From Xylophilus sp. Leaf220 (GTDB taxonomy: Bacteria; Pseudomonadota; Gammaproteobacteria; Burkholderiales; Burkholderiaceae_C): a stretch of DNA of 64,000 bases. Both the position numbers and the translations under genes were made by a program. Each line of letters opens with the position of its first letter. Position 1 is the stretch's first letter. The DNA lies in contig NZ_LMKO01000027.1 in assembly GCF_001421705.1 (NCBI RefSeq), positions 83,267-147,266 on the forward strand, given 5' to 3'. This document shows, piece after piece, positions 54,415-63,073 of the stretch. The notes under the pieces were generated by a model that had not been told where the DNA came from, made no database searches, and was given only the letters and a program-made list of their open reading frames with translations.

Positions 54415-55596
54415 ATGACAGACCCCATCGTGATCGTCGGCGCCGCCCGCACCCCCATGGGCGGCTTCCAGGGCGATTTCGCCAGCCTGGCCGCGCACGA
54501 CCTGGGCGGTGCGGCGATCCGCGCCGCCATGGCGCGTGCCGGCATCGCGGCCGACACCGTCGGCGAAGTGCTGTTCGGCAACTGCCTGATGGCCGGCCAG
54601 GGCCAGGCCCCGGCGCGGCAGGCGGCCTTCAAGGGCGGGCTGCCGCAGAGCGCCGGGGCGGTCACGCTCAGCAAGATGTGCGGCTCGGGCATGAAGGCCG
54701 CGATGTTCGCGCACGACATGCTGCTGGCCGGCAGCCACGAGGTGATCGTCGCCGGCGGCATGGAGAGCATGACCAACGCGCCGCACCTGCTGCCCAAGGG
54801 CCGCAGCGGCATCCGCATCGGCCACGGCCAGATCTTCGACCACATGATGCTCGACGGCCTGGAAGACGCCTACGAGGCCGGCCGCGCCATGGGCACCTTC
54901 GGCGAGGACTGCGCCGCGCACTACGCCTTCACCCGCGAGGCGCAGGACGCCTTCGCGATGGAGAGCGTGCGCCGCGCCCACGCCGCCACCGTCGACGGCA
55001 CCTTCGCCGCCGAGATCGCGCCGGTCACGGTGAAGACCCGCGGCGGCGAGACGGTGGTCGCGATCGACGAAGGACCAGGCAAGATCAAGCTCGACAAGAT
55101 CCCGCAGCTGCGCCCTGCGTTCAAGAAGGACGGCACCATCACCGCCGCCTCCAGCTCGTCGATCAACGACGGCGCGGCCGCGCTGGTCATGATGCGCGCC
55201 TCGACCGCGGAGCGTCTGGGCGCCCGGCCGCTGGCCCGCATCGTCTCGCATGCGATGCACGCCCAGGCGCCGGAATGGTTCACCACCGCGCCGGTGGGCG
55301 CCACGCAGAAGGCGCTGGCCAAGGCCGGCTGGTCGGCGTCGGACGTGGACCTGTGGGAGGTCAACGAGGCCTTCGCGGTGGTGCCGATGGCGCTGATGCA
55401 GGAGCTGCAGGTGCCGCACGAGATCGTCAACGTCAACGGCGGCGCCTGCGCGCTGGGCCACCCGATCGGCGCGAGCGGCGCCCGCATCCTGGTGACGCTG
55501 ATCCATGCGCTGCAGGCCCGCGGCAAGACACGCGGCCTGGCCACGCTCTGCATCGGCGGCGGCGAAGGCACCGCGATGGCGATCGAGTTGCTATAG
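54415..55596 (+). CDS. Acetyl-CoA C-acyltransferase (thiolase)
   Basis: A 393-residue thiolase forming or cleaving acetoacetyl-CoA/3-ketoacyl-CoA. The nucleophilic cysteine is C89 in LSKMCGSGMKAAMFAHD; NEAFAVVPMALM and NGGACALGHPIGASGARI carry the other catalytic histidine and cysteine. Degradative and biosynthetic (PhaA/AtoB) forms cannot be separated with certainty; the length suits the AtoB/PhaA type. The stop codon TAG lies in the GCTATAG of repeat B7. AGGAG precedes the ATG. Confidence 0.93.
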   Translation: MTDPIVIVGAARTPMGGFQGDFASLAAHDLGGAAIRAAMARAGIAADTVGEVLFGNCLMAGQGQAPARQAAFKGGLPQSAGAVTLSKMCGSGMKAAMFAHDMLLAGSHEVIVAGGMESMTNAPHLLPKGRSGIRIGHGQIFDHMMLDGLEDAYEAGRAMGTFGEDCAAHYAFTREAQDAFAMESVRRAHAATVDGTFAAEIAPVTVKTRGGETVVAIDEGPGKIKLDKIPQLRPAFKKDGTITAASSSSINDGAAALVMMRASTAERLGARPLARIVSHAMHAQAPEWFTTAPVGATQKALAKAGWSASDVDLWEVNEAFAVVPMALMQELQVPHEIVNVNGGACALGHPIGASGARILVTLIHALQARGKTRGLATLCIGGGEGTAMAIELL

Positions 55597-55653
55597 AAAT
55601 AATAGCTGAAGGTCGGCGCGGAACGCCGGCTGCGGCATCTTTTCATTCGAAAA
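55589..55653 (+). repeat. Family B intergenic repeat, copy B7
   Basis: A forward copy: TTGCTATAGAAATAATAGCT, GTCGGCGCGG and ACGCCGGCTG arms, ending CTTTTCATTCGAAAAA. The thiolase stop codon is inside its first bases. Confidence 0.83.
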
Positions 55654-55664
55654 AGGGGCAGGAC

Positions 55665-56333
55665 ATGGGCACAGTGCTGGTGATCGGCGCGTCGCGCGGG
55701 ATCGGGCTGGAGTTCGCGCGGCAGTACGCCGAGGCGGGCGAGCGGGTGATCGCCACCGCCCGCGACGACGCCGGCCTGGAGCGGCTGCGCGCCCTGGGGG
55801 CCGAGGCGCGGCGGCTCGACGTGGCCGACCCGGCCAGCATCAGCGGCCTGGCCTGGGCGCTGGACGGCGAGAAGCTCGACCTGGCGATGTACGTGGCCGG
55901 CGTCATCGCCCGCGGCGACGCCCTGTCTCCGCCGACGCGCGAGGACTTCGACCGCACGATGCACACCAACGTGCTGGGCGCGATGCAGGCGATCCCGCAG
56001 GTCGCGCCGCTGGTGGAAGAGGCGGGCGGCGTCTTCGGCTTCGTCAGCAGCACCCTGGGCCGCATCGCCGATGCGTCGTCGAGCGATCCCTGGACCTACC
56101 GGGTCAGCAAGGCCGCGCTCAACATGGCGGTGGCCAGCGCGCAGGCCGACTATCCGCGGGCGACGCTGGTCGCGCTCTCCCCCGGCTGGGTGCAGACCGA
56201 CATGGGCGGCGAAGGTGCAGCCCTGACGGCAGAGGCTAGCGTCACCGGCATGCGCGACGTGCTGGCGCGGCTGACGCCGGCCGACCGCGGCGGCTTCATC
56301 CTGCACGACGGCACCCGTTATCCGACCTGGTGA
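55665..56333 (+). CDS. Short-chain dehydrogenase/reductase
   Basis: A 222-residue SDR of the C-factor/SDR_a type: cofactor loop VIGASRGIGLEFARQYA, YVAGVIARG, serine in FVSSTLGRIA, and YRVSKAALNMAVASAQ with Tyr-x3-Lys. Shorter than the 257-residue SDR at 48004. Position between thiolase and acyl-CoA dehydrogenase suggests a 3-hydroxyacyl or carbonyl substrate, unproven. ATG at 55665 has GGGGCAGGA upstream. Confidence 0.84.
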   Translation: MGTVLVIGASRGIGLEFARQYAEAGERVIATARDDAGLERLRALGAEARRLDVADPASISGLAWALDGEKLDLAMYVAGVIARGDALSPPTREDFDRTMHTNVLGAMQAIPQVAPLVEEAGGVFGFVSSTLGRIADASSSDPWTYRVSKAALNMAVASAQADYPRATLVALSPGWVQTDMGGEGAALTAEASVTGMRDVLARLTPADRGGFILHDGTRYPTW

Positions 56334-56377
56334 CGCGCCGCGCGCCAACCTGCCCACACTAGAACACGAGACACGCC

Positions 56378-57508
56378 ATGCTGCTGACCCCCGACCACGA
56401 AGCGATCCGCGACGCGGTGCGCGATTTCGCGCAGCGCGAGCTGTGGCCCCACGCCGCCCGCTGGGACCGCGAGCACACCTTTCCGCGCGAGGCCCACCAG
56501 GGCCTGGCCGCCCTCGGCGCCTACGGCATCTGCGTGCCCGAGGAACACGGCGGGGCCGGCATGGACTACCTGAGCCTGGCCCTGGTGCTGGAAGAGATCG
56601 CCGCCGGCGACGGCGGCACCAGCACCGCGATCAGCGTGACCAACTGCCCGGTCAACGCCATCCTGCTGCGCTACGGCAGCGCGGCGCAGCAGCGCGACTG
56701 GCTGGAGCCGCTGGCCCAGGGCCGGATGCTGGGCGCCTTCTGCCTGACCGAGCCGCAGGCGGGCAGCGACGCGTCGGCCCTGCGCACCACCGCGCGGCGG
56801 GAGGGGGACGACTACATCGTCGACGGCAGCAAGCAGTTCATCACCAGCGGCCGGAACGGGCAGGTGGCGATCGTCATCGCCGTCACCGACAAGGCGGCCG
56901 GCAAGCGCGGCATGAGCGCCTTCTTGGTGCCGACCGACGCGCCGGGCTACACCGTGGCGCGGCTGGAGGACAAGCTGGGCCAGCACAGCAGCGATACCGC
57001 GCTGGTGCAGTTCGACGCCTGCCGCATCCCCGCGGCCAACCGCATCGGCGCCGAGGGCGAGGGCTACAAGATCGCGCTCGGCGGTCTGGAGGGCGGGCGC
57101 ATCGGCATCGCGGCGCAGGCCGTCGGCATGGCGCGCAGCGCGTTCGATGCGGCGCTGCAGTACGCCAAGGAGCGCCAGGCCTTCGGCGGCCCGATCTATT
57201 CGCAGCAGGCGGTCGGCTTCCGCCTGGCCGACTGCGCGACGCAGATCGAGGCCGCCCGCCAACTGGTCTGGCATGCCGCCGCGGTGCGCGACGCGGGCCT
57301 GCCCTGCCTGAAGGAGGCCGCCATGGCCAAGCTCTTTGCCAGCGAAATGGCCGAGCGCGTCTGCAGCGCCGCGATCCAGACGCTCGGCGGCTACGGCATC
57401 GTGCGCGATTTCCCGGTCGAGCGCATCTACCGCGACGTCCGCGTCTGCCAGATCTACGAAGGCACTTCGGACATCCAGAAGCTGCTGATCCAGCGCGCGC
57501 TGGCCTGA
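56378..57508 (+). CDS. Acyl-CoA dehydrogenase
   Basis: A 376-residue FAD enzyme performing the first step of beta-oxidation. Motifs: GAFCLTEPQAGSDASALRTT (FAD/substrate), KQFITSGRNGQVAIVI, QAVGFRLADCATQIEAARQL, and the catalytic glutamate in CQIYEGTSDIQKLLIQ (about residue 362), the short/medium-chain position. Length is that of butyryl-CoA or branched-chain forms. It lies 44 bases after the SDR gene in the same direction. Confidence 0.93.
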   Translation: MLLTPDHEAIRDAVRDFAQRELWPHAARWDREHTFPREAHQGLAALGAYGICVPEEHGGAGMDYLSLALVLEEIAAGDGGTSTAISVTNCPVNAILLRYGSAAQQRDWLEPLAQGRMLGAFCLTEPQAGSDASALRTTARREGDDYIVDGSKQFITSGRNGQVAIVIAVTDKAAGKRGMSAFLVPTDAPGYTVARLEDKLGQHSSDTALVQFDACRIPAANRIGAEGEGYKIALGGLEGGRIGIAAQAVGMARSAFDAALQYAKERQAFGGPIYSQQAVGFRLADCATQIEAARQLVWHAAAVRDAGLPCLKEAAMAKLFASEMAERVCSAAIQTLGGYGIVRDFPVERIYRDVRVCQIYEGTSDIQKLLIQRALA

Positions 57509-57568
57509 TCGGCCGGCCTGCCGGGGCTGCCGAAAGGGCAGGGCGGCAACGCAGGCGAAAATGCAGCG

Positions 57569-57979
57569 ATGTCGCCACCTTCCCCCGCCTGCCCCTGCGG
57601 CCGCACCGACCGCCGCAGCCACGTGCTGCACTACGCCCTGTGTTGCGGGCGCTACCTCGACCATTTCGACACGGTGCCGGCACCGGATGCGGAATCGCTG
57701 ATGCGCTCGCGCTACACCGCCTACGTCCGAGAGCGCGAGGACTACCTGCTGGCCACCTGGCACCCGGCCACCCGGCCGGCCTCGGTGCCCTTCGATGCCG
57801 GCGTCCGGTGGCTGGGGCTGGACGTTCGCACCCGCCGGGTGATCGACGACGCCCATGCCGAGGTGGAGTTCGTCGCCCGGCAGCGCGACGCCACCGGCCT
57901 GGCGCACCGGCTGCACGAGAAGAGCCGCTTCGAGCGCGACGGCGAGCGCTGGTTCTACCGCGACGGCGACCAGGTCTGA
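57569..57979 (+). CDS. YchJ family protein (SEC-C-like zinc motif)
   Basis: A 136-residue UPF0225/YchJ protein: N-terminal cysteine motif ACPCGRTDRR with a later CCGRYLDH, then LMRSRYTAYVREREDYLLAT and HEKSRFERDGERWFYRDG, which are the family hallmarks. The fold is NTF2-like with a metal site. Function is not established. It lies upstream of the sensor kinase but with a 63-base gap. Confidence 0.88.
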   Translation: MSPPSPACPCGRTDRRSHVLHYALCCGRYLDHFDTVPAPDAESLMRSRYTAYVREREDYLLATWHPATRPASVPFDAGVRWLGLDVRTRRVIDDAHAEVEFVARQRDATGLAHRLHEKSRFERDGERWFYRDGDQV

Positions 57980-58042
57980 GCGGCCGCGGGCGCCGCACGG
58001 TGCCCGCACGGTTTTTCTTCCTTCGGCCCGATACATCCGCCC

Positions 58043-59878
58043 ATGTCCTTTCCGTTTCCCGGCACCCGTGCACCGGCGCAGCAGGCGCCGGTGATGGTCT
58101 CCGAGCTCGCGGCCCGCCGGCGCATGCTGGACATGATGGCCCAGCAGTACGTCTCCGAGATCGCGGCGGTGGTGATTCCCGGCGTGCTGGTGCTGTTCCA
58201 CCTGCGCAGCGCCGATCCGCTCCCGCTGGGCATCTGGTGGCTCTGCTTCATGGCGCTGGCCGGCATGCTGATGCGGATGCGGCTGCGCTTTCGCGCCCAG
58301 TCGGGCCACCTTCCCGACGAGGTGCTGGTGCCGCGCTGGGAGCCCGCCTTCGAGCGCCTGGCCGTGGCCTACGGCGTGGCGTGGAGCCTGCCGATCTTCA
58401 TCACGCTGCACAGCGCGTCGTACGAGTTCAAGCTGTTGCTGTACCTGTCGCTGTGCGCCGTCACCGCCTCGGCCGCGACCTACCTGGCGCCGCTGCCCGG
58501 CGTGTTCCTGCGCTTCTTCGTGTGCTGCTTCGGGCCGCTCACCGGCGCGGTGTTCTGGGTCTTTCCCGACCATTGGCACTACCTGCTGCCGCTGTGCCTG
58601 CTCTACGGGCTGGTGGTGTTCCGGCACGCCGCGGGCACGCGGCATTTCGTGCTGCAGCAGGTGGCGCTGGAGCAGCGCGCCGCCGCGCTCGCGCGCCAGT
58701 ACCAGGCGGCGCAGGAGCGGGCCGAGTGGGCGCTGGCCGAGAAGAGCCGCTTCCTCTCCACCGCCAGCCACGACCTGCGCCAGCCGGTGCATGCGCTGGG
58801 CATGCTGACCGAGGCCGCGGCGCTGCGCAACGCCGATCCGCAGATGCAGCCGTTGCTGCAGGACATGCGCGGCTGCGTGCGCTCGCTCACCCTGATGTTC
58901 GACGCGCTGCTCGACCTGTCGCGGCTCGAGGACGGCAGCTTCGCCACCTTCCCGGCCGATGTCGCGGTGCGCACCGTGTTCGACGAGGTGGCCACCGTCT
59001 TCGGCCCGGACGCGGCGCACCGGGGGCTGGCGCTGCGCTTCCATCTGCCGCGGCGGCGGCATGCGGTGGTGCACGGCGATCCGGCGCTGCTGCGGCAGAT
59101 GGTGTTCAACCTGACGCAGAACGCGCTGCGCTACACCCGCGCCGGCGGCGTGCTGCTGGGCGTGCGCCAGCGCGGCGGCCGCTGGCGCATCGAGGTATGG
59201 GACACCGGCAGCGGCGTGGCCCTGGTCGACCGCGACCGGCTCTACACCCCGTTCTTCCGCGGCGGCCAGCCGGGCCGCGCCACCGCCGGCTACGGCCTGG
59301 GCCTGGCGGTGGTGGCGCGCACCGCCGAGCTGTCGGACGTGCGCTACGGCTTCGAATCGACGCCGGCCCGGGGCTCCTGCTTCTGGATCGAGGTCGCCGC
59401 GGCGGCGCACGACGGCGCGGCGCGGGCGCGCCCGGCCGGGGTTCTGCGAAGCCGCGCCGGCACGCTCGCGGGAAACTGCCTGCTGGTGGAGGACGACCCG
59501 CAGGTGGCGGCCGCCTGGTCGAGCCTGATGGAAGGCTGGGGCGTGACCACCCGCGTCGCCGAGAGCGGCCCGCAGGCCTTCGCGTACCTGGATGCGGGCT
59601 TCGTCCCCGCGGCCATCCTCAGCGACCAGAACCTGGCATCGGGCGAGCGCGGCTATGCGCTGCTGCAGGCCCTGCTGCAGCGCTGCCCGCAGGCATACGG
59701 TGCGATGGTGAGCGGCGAGCATGCCGCCGCCGACCTGCTGGAGGCCGAAGAGGCGGGCTACCTGGTGTTCCGCAAGCCGATGGACCCGGAGCAGCTCTAC
59801 GCGGTGCTGGCGCGCTGGCTGTCGACCCGCAAGCCTATCGCGCAATCCGGCGGGACAGCGGACGCCCGCAGGCCTTGA
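58043..59878 (+). CDS. Hybrid sensor histidine kinase with C-terminal receiver domain
   Basis: A 611-residue membrane kinase. About six hydrophobic segments occupy residues 35-200 (e.g. IAAVVIPGVLVLFHL, LLLYLSLCAVTASAATYLA). The phosphoacceptor H-box is TASHDLRQPVHALGML (His near 242), the ATP-binding lobe has MVFNLTQNALRYTRAGG and GYGLGLAVVARTAEL. A receiver domain from about 478 has LLVEDDPQVAAAW, the aspartate in AAILSDQNLASG (near 527) and FRKPMDPEQL. The signal sensed is unknown. A LuxR-type response regulator is encoded convergently 119 bases downstream, most likely its partner. Confidence 0.9.
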   Translation: MSFPFPGTRAPAQQAPVMVSELAARRRMLDMMAQQYVSEIAAVVIPGVLVLFHLRSADPLPLGIWWLCFMALAGMLMRMRLRFRAQSGHLPDEVLVPRWEPAFERLAVAYGVAWSLPIFITLHSASYEFKLLLYLSLCAVTASAATYLAPLPGVFLRFFVCCFGPLTGAVFWVFPDHWHYLLPLCLLYGLVVFRHAAGTRHFVLQQVALEQRAAALARQYQAAQERAEWALAEKSRFLSTASHDLRQPVHALGMLTEAAALRNADPQMQPLLQDMRGCVRSLTLMFDALLDLSRLEDGSFATFPADVAVRTVFDEVATVFGPDAAHRGLALRFHLPRRRHAVVHGDPALLRQMVFNLTQNALRYTRAGGVLLGVRQRGGRWRIEVWDTGSGVALVDRDRLYTPFFRGGQPGRATAGYGLGLAVVARTAELSDVRYGFESTPARGSCFWIEVAAAAHDGAARARPAGVLRSRAGTLAGNCLLVEDDPQVAAAWSSLMEGWGVTTRVAESGPQAFAYLDAGFVPAAILSDQNLASGERGYALLQALLQRCPQAYGAMVSGEHAAADLLEAEEAGYLVFRKPMDPEQLYAVLARWLSTRKPIAQSGGTADARRP

Positions 59879-60000
59879 AGGTGCGAAAGAACCGTAGCGA
59901 GCAAGCCCGAGTGTGCGGCGAGGACCGGAGCCGACCTTCGGTACGGTGAGGACCGCAGTTGCGCAATCGGGCTGCGCAGCAGATCCTCTCGCACCTTCAA
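59875..60000. repeat. Inverted repeat spanning the kinase-regulator junction
   Basis: Perfect 12-base arms TTGAAGGTGCGA (59875-59886) and TCGCACCTTCAA (59989-60000) enclose about 100 bases between the two convergent genes and reach into both coding ends. Inner sequence contains further short dyads (e.g. GCGCAATC...GGGCTGCGCAG). Confidence 0.75.
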
Positions 60001-60680
60001 TCCTGCAGGCCGGGCTGGAACTGCACGCCGCGCAGCTTGGCGATCGCCTCGACGCGGTTGCGCACCTGCAGCCGCTGCAGGATGGCGGTGACATGCTCCT
60101 TCACCGTGTGCTCCGACAGGTGCAGCGCCTCGGCGATGCGGCGGTTGGGGTGGCCTTCTAGCACCTGCTCCAGGATCTGGCCCTGGCGCGGCGTCAGGCC
60201 CAGGTCGCGGGCGTAGAGGGGCACGTCGCGCTGCGGCGCGGCGCCGTGGGCGGGCGCGGGCGCAGGGGCGTCGAACCAGGTGCCACCCTCCAGCACCGCC
60301 CGCACGGCCTGCGCGAACACTTCGGGCGGCTGCTGCTTGTGCAGGAAGCCGTGGGCGCCGTTGCTGGCCGCATGGGTCACGACCGCGGGGTTGCCGTCGC
60401 CGCTCATCATCAGCACCCGCGCCCGCGGCGCCAGCGTGCGCAGGTCCGCCAGGAAGGTGGCAGTGGTGCCGTCGGCGAGCCAGAAATCGACCAGCGCCAC
60501 CGAGGGCGGGCCCAGGCGCGCGATCGTCGTCAGCGCGTCCTGCGTGCCGCCCACGCCGACGGCGTCTTCCAGCAGCGCATGGGCGCGCAGGAATTCGGTG
60601 ATGCCGCGCGCCACCAGGGGATGGTCGTCGACCACCAGGGCGTATCCGCGGGATGCCGGTTCGGCAGGGGAGAGGGTCAT
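59997..60680 (-). CDS. LuxR/NarL-family response regulator
   Basis: A 227-residue regulator: receiver domain with ALVVDDHPLVARGITEFL and phosphoacceptor D65 in VALVDFWLADGTT, and a C-terminal LuxR helix-turn-helix (LTPRQGQILEQVLEGHPNRR, LSEHTVKEHVTAILQRLQV). It should be phosphorylated by the hybrid kinase encoded convergently. Targets are unknown; the divergent lipoprotein gene is one candidate. I took the ATG at 60680 (MTLSPAEPAS); the frame continues upstream without a better start. Confidence 0.9.
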   Translation of the reverse strand: MTLSPAEPASRGYALVVDDHPLVARGITEFLRAHALLEDAVGVGGTQDALTTIARLGPPSVALVDFWLADGTTATFLADLRTLAPRARVLMMSGDGNPAVVTHAASNGAHGFLHKQQPPEVFAQAVRAVLEGGTWFDAPAPAPAHGAAPQRDVPLYARDLGLTPRQGQILEQVLEGHPNRRIAEALHLSEHTVKEHVTAILQRLQVRNRVEAIAKLRGVQFQPGLQD

Positions 60681-60982
60681 GGATGTCGTGGCATCGGCGC
60701 CCTGCGATCGGGGCGCCGCGCTGCATGCGGCTGCGATGCAGGAGGTTACAGACCACCCCCCGTTCGGGGGGTTCGGCAGGGATGCGAATGTACAGAGAAT
60801 CTGCGCTGTTTCCCGCCGCCGTCGCAGGCAGGCCACATGACCGTCCGGCACGGCCCGCGCGCAGCGAAGACGCTCCGACGGGCATGCAGAGCGGGGACGT
60901 CACTGCGCTGTGCGTGCATCGCCTGTGCATTCGTCCCCGGTCGACGGACGGCCCGCCTTACAACCCCCAGACGTATTTACAT
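60681..60982. other. 302-base non-coding region between response regulator and lipoprotein genes
   Basis: Holds the divergent promoters. The one clear element is a GC hairpin, CCCCCC-GTTC-GGGGGG near 60755-60770, with no T-tract. No ORF with coding character is seen. Confidence 0.6.
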
Positions 60983-62128
60983 ATGGACTCCAACACCCTG
61001 AGCCGCCTGGCTGCCGCCACGCTGATGACTTTCACCCTCGCGTCCTGTGGTGGAGGAGGCGACGGCAGTGGCAACGCGGACATCGGCGCACCGGTGACGC
61101 CGGCACCGGCACCGACGCCCGCACCGTCGCCTTCGCCCAGCCCGTCGCCATCGCCTTCCCCGGCACCCGCCCCTGCGCCTACGCCCGCGCCGTCCCCGTC
61201 TCCGTCGCCTGCTCCGGCCCCCGCACCCACGCCGGCCCCTGCACCGGTCGCATCGACCGGGCAGTACCGCCTGGAAGCGGGCGCCACCTCGAACGACGCC
61301 GCGGTCGCCTGGATGAACAGCCTGGGCCAGGAGGGTTACGCCTTTGTCGGCTCGGTCGCCAGCACCAGCGGCAGCACCGTCGCGATCGGCGACCTGTACC
61401 TGAAGGACACCGCCCGCCCCGCCACCCGGCTGCAGTACCGGACGACCGCGCCCGCGGCGGGCTCCAGCGCCATCCTGGCGGCGCTCAACGCGCAGGGTGC
61501 GGCCGGCTTCGCCTACAAATCCGACGTGGCGTTCTCCCCGGTGGGGACGCCGTCCACCGCGGTGTCGCTCTTCGTCACCGACACCTCGAAGAGCACCACC
61601 TACGCGTACGAGAGCCAGCCGTCGGCCAACCCGATAGCGCGCGCTGCGCTGCTGAGCCAGCTCAACGCGCAGGGCGCGCGGGGCTTCCGGTTCTCCGGCC
61701 CGTACCTGGGCAGCCTGTCGCAGGGCGATTTCTTCAACCTGTATGCGAAGGATGCGGCGTCGGGTGCCAACTTCGTCTACAGCTTCGTCGACGACCGGTT
61801 CGCCAGCGGCGCCGACCTGCTCCAGCGCCTGACGGCCCAGGGCGCGCAGGGCCTGCTCTACCGCGGGCCGTACCTGGTCGACAACCTGCAGACCAGCGTG
61901 CAGATGTACGAGAAGCGCTCGACCCAGTCGGGCCCGATCGAATACCGCACCGAGGCCAAGGCCAGCGGCGAGAGCCTGCAGCAGACCCTCGCCCGGCTCA
62001 ATGCGCAGGCGGCCCAGGGCTACTTCTACCTCGGCGATTTCGGGGTGGCGGACGGCAGCATCCACACCATCTACGTGAAGAACGCGGCCGACGTGGGCAA
62101 CCCGCTGTCGGGTCCGGTGTTCCCGTAA
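60983..62128 (+). CDS. Lipoprotein with Pro/Ser/Ala linker and five tandem ~56-residue repeats
   Basis: A 381-residue predicted lipoprotein: lipobox LASC at residues 19-22, glycine-rich start, then a Pro-Ala-Ser-Thr linker at about 37-92 (cell-wall-spanning type). Residues 94-374 are five tandem units of 55-57 residues, each of pattern (QYR/AYE/EYR)...L..LNAQGA.GF.Y.GPYL...L(Y/F)VKD; the best-kept core is LNAQGARGFRFSGPYL, seen as LNAQGAAGFAYKSDVA, LTAQGAQGLLYRGPYL and LNAQAAQGYFYLGDFG. I do not recognise a characterised family. It should sit on the outer membrane, facing either side. It lies next to the response regulator gene and ends in a strong terminator. Confidence 0.78.
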   Translation: MDSNTLSRLAAATLMTFTLASCGGGGDGSGNADIGAPVTPAPAPTPAPSPSPSPSPSPSPAPAPAPTPAPSPSPSPAPAPAPTPAPAPVASTGQYRLEAGATSNDAAVAWMNSLGQEGYAFVGSVASTSGSTVAIGDLYLKDTARPATRLQYRTTAPAAGSSAILAALNAQGAAGFAYKSDVAFSPVGTPSTAVSLFVTDTSKSTTYAYESQPSANPIARAALLSQLNAQGARGFRFSGPYLGSLSQGDFFNLYAKDAASGANFVYSFVDDRFASGADLLQRLTAQGAQGLLYRGPYLVDNLQTSVQMYEKRSTQSGPIEYRTEAKASGESLQQTLARLNAQAAQGYFYLGDFGVADGSIHTIYVKNAADVGNPLSGPVFP

Positions 62129-62168
62129 CGCATCGGAGATTCCCCGTCCCGGTTTCTCTATGGGGGTT

Positions 62169-62201
62169 GGCAGGCGCCTTGCGAGGCGCCTGCCTTTTTT
62201 T
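62169..62201 (+). terminator. Rho-independent terminator after the lipoprotein gene
   Basis: A perfect 10-base stem GGCAGGCGCC-TTGCGA-GGCGCCTGCC followed by seven Ts, about 40 bases after the lipoprotein stop codon. Confidence 0.93.
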
Positions 62202-62301
62202 GCGTCCTGGGCGGGTGCGCGCATGCGCCGGCGGCGCATCGCGAAAATCCCATGCGGTAGATTCGGCGGCACCGTTTTCCACCGAGCCGAAGGACCTCCC
62301 C

Positions 62302-62976
62302 ATGCCCCATTTCGACGCCGTTCTCTTCGACTGCGACGGCGTACTGGTCGATTCCGAACCGATCACCCACCGCGTGCTGCGCGACCGGCTGGCCCTGCGC
62401 GGCTGGGTCATGACGGCCGAGGAGTGCCTGCGCATCTTCGTCGGCAAGGCGGTGAAGGAAGAGCGCGTCACCATCGAGGCGCGTACCGGCCAGCCCCTCA
62501 CCGATGCCTGGCTGCACGAGTTCTGGGAGGAGCGCAACGTGGCTCTGCTGCGCGAACTGGAGGCGATCCCGGGCGCGTCGGACGCGGTGCGCGCGATCCA
62601 CGCGGCCTACGGAGGCCGTATCGCCTGCGCCTCGGGCGCGGACCGCAAGAAGGTGGTGCTGCAACTGGAAAAGACCGGCCTGGTCGATTGCTTCGACGGC
62701 CGCATCTTTAGCGGCCACGAGACGCCGCGGAGCAAGCCCTTTCCCGACGTGTACCTGGCCGCGGCGGCGGCACTGGGCGTGGACCCGGCCCGTTGCGCGG
62801 TGGTGGAGGATTCGGTCACCGGCGCCACCGCCGGTATCGCCGCCGGTGCTACCGTCTTCGGCTACTGCCCCGGCGGCCCGGGCCACAGCAGTGCGCAGGA
62901 GATGCAGGCGAGCGGCGTGCAGACGCTGTTCCATTCGATGGACGCGCTGCCGGCCCTGCTGGGCGCACACGGCTAG
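62302..62976 (+). CDS. HAD-family hydrolase, beta-phosphoglucomutase-like subgroup
   Basis: A 224-residue HAD phosphatase or mutase. Motif I LFDCDGVLVDSEP carries the nucleophile aspartate, motif II is ACASGADRKKV, motif III the lysine in HETPRSKPFPDVYL and motif IV VVEDSVTGATAGIAAG. The cap is the C1 type shared by phosphoglycolate phosphatase and beta-phosphoglucomutase; substrate cannot be set from sequence. It begins about 100 bases after the terminator, so it has its own promoter. ATG at 62302. Confidence 0.88.
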   Translation: MPHFDAVLFDCDGVLVDSEPITHRVLRDRLALRGWVMTAEECLRIFVGKAVKEERVTIEARTGQPLTDAWLHEFWEERNVALLRELEAIPGASDAVRAIHAAYGGRIACASGADRKKVVLQLEKTGLVDCFDGRIFSGHETPRSKPFPDVYLAAAAALGVDPARCAVVEDSVTGATAGIAAGATVFGYCPGGPGHSSAQEMQASGVQTLFHSMDALPALLGAHG

Positions 62977-63073
62977 TACGCCGATGCCTGCCGCCGCACA
63001 CTCCAACCCCGCAACGCCTGCCGGCCCGGCCGTGCGCGACCGGCCCCGGCTGCGACGGGCCCTGCACCACCGC

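Noticed and set aside
56318..60094. A 1258-codon minus-strand frame opposite acyl-CoA dehydrogenase, ychJ and the sensor kinase
   Set aside because: It lacks any recognisable domain and is antisense to three genes with clear catalytic motifs.
60755..60770. CCCCCC-GTTC-GGGGGG hairpin as a terminator
   Set aside because: It has no T-tract and lies between divergent genes, upstream of both, where a terminator is not expected.
61091..61258. Repetitive DNA that might be mistaken for a CRISPR or minisatellite
   Set aside because: It encodes an in-frame Pro/Ser/Ala linker with codon-level repetition and no spacer structure.
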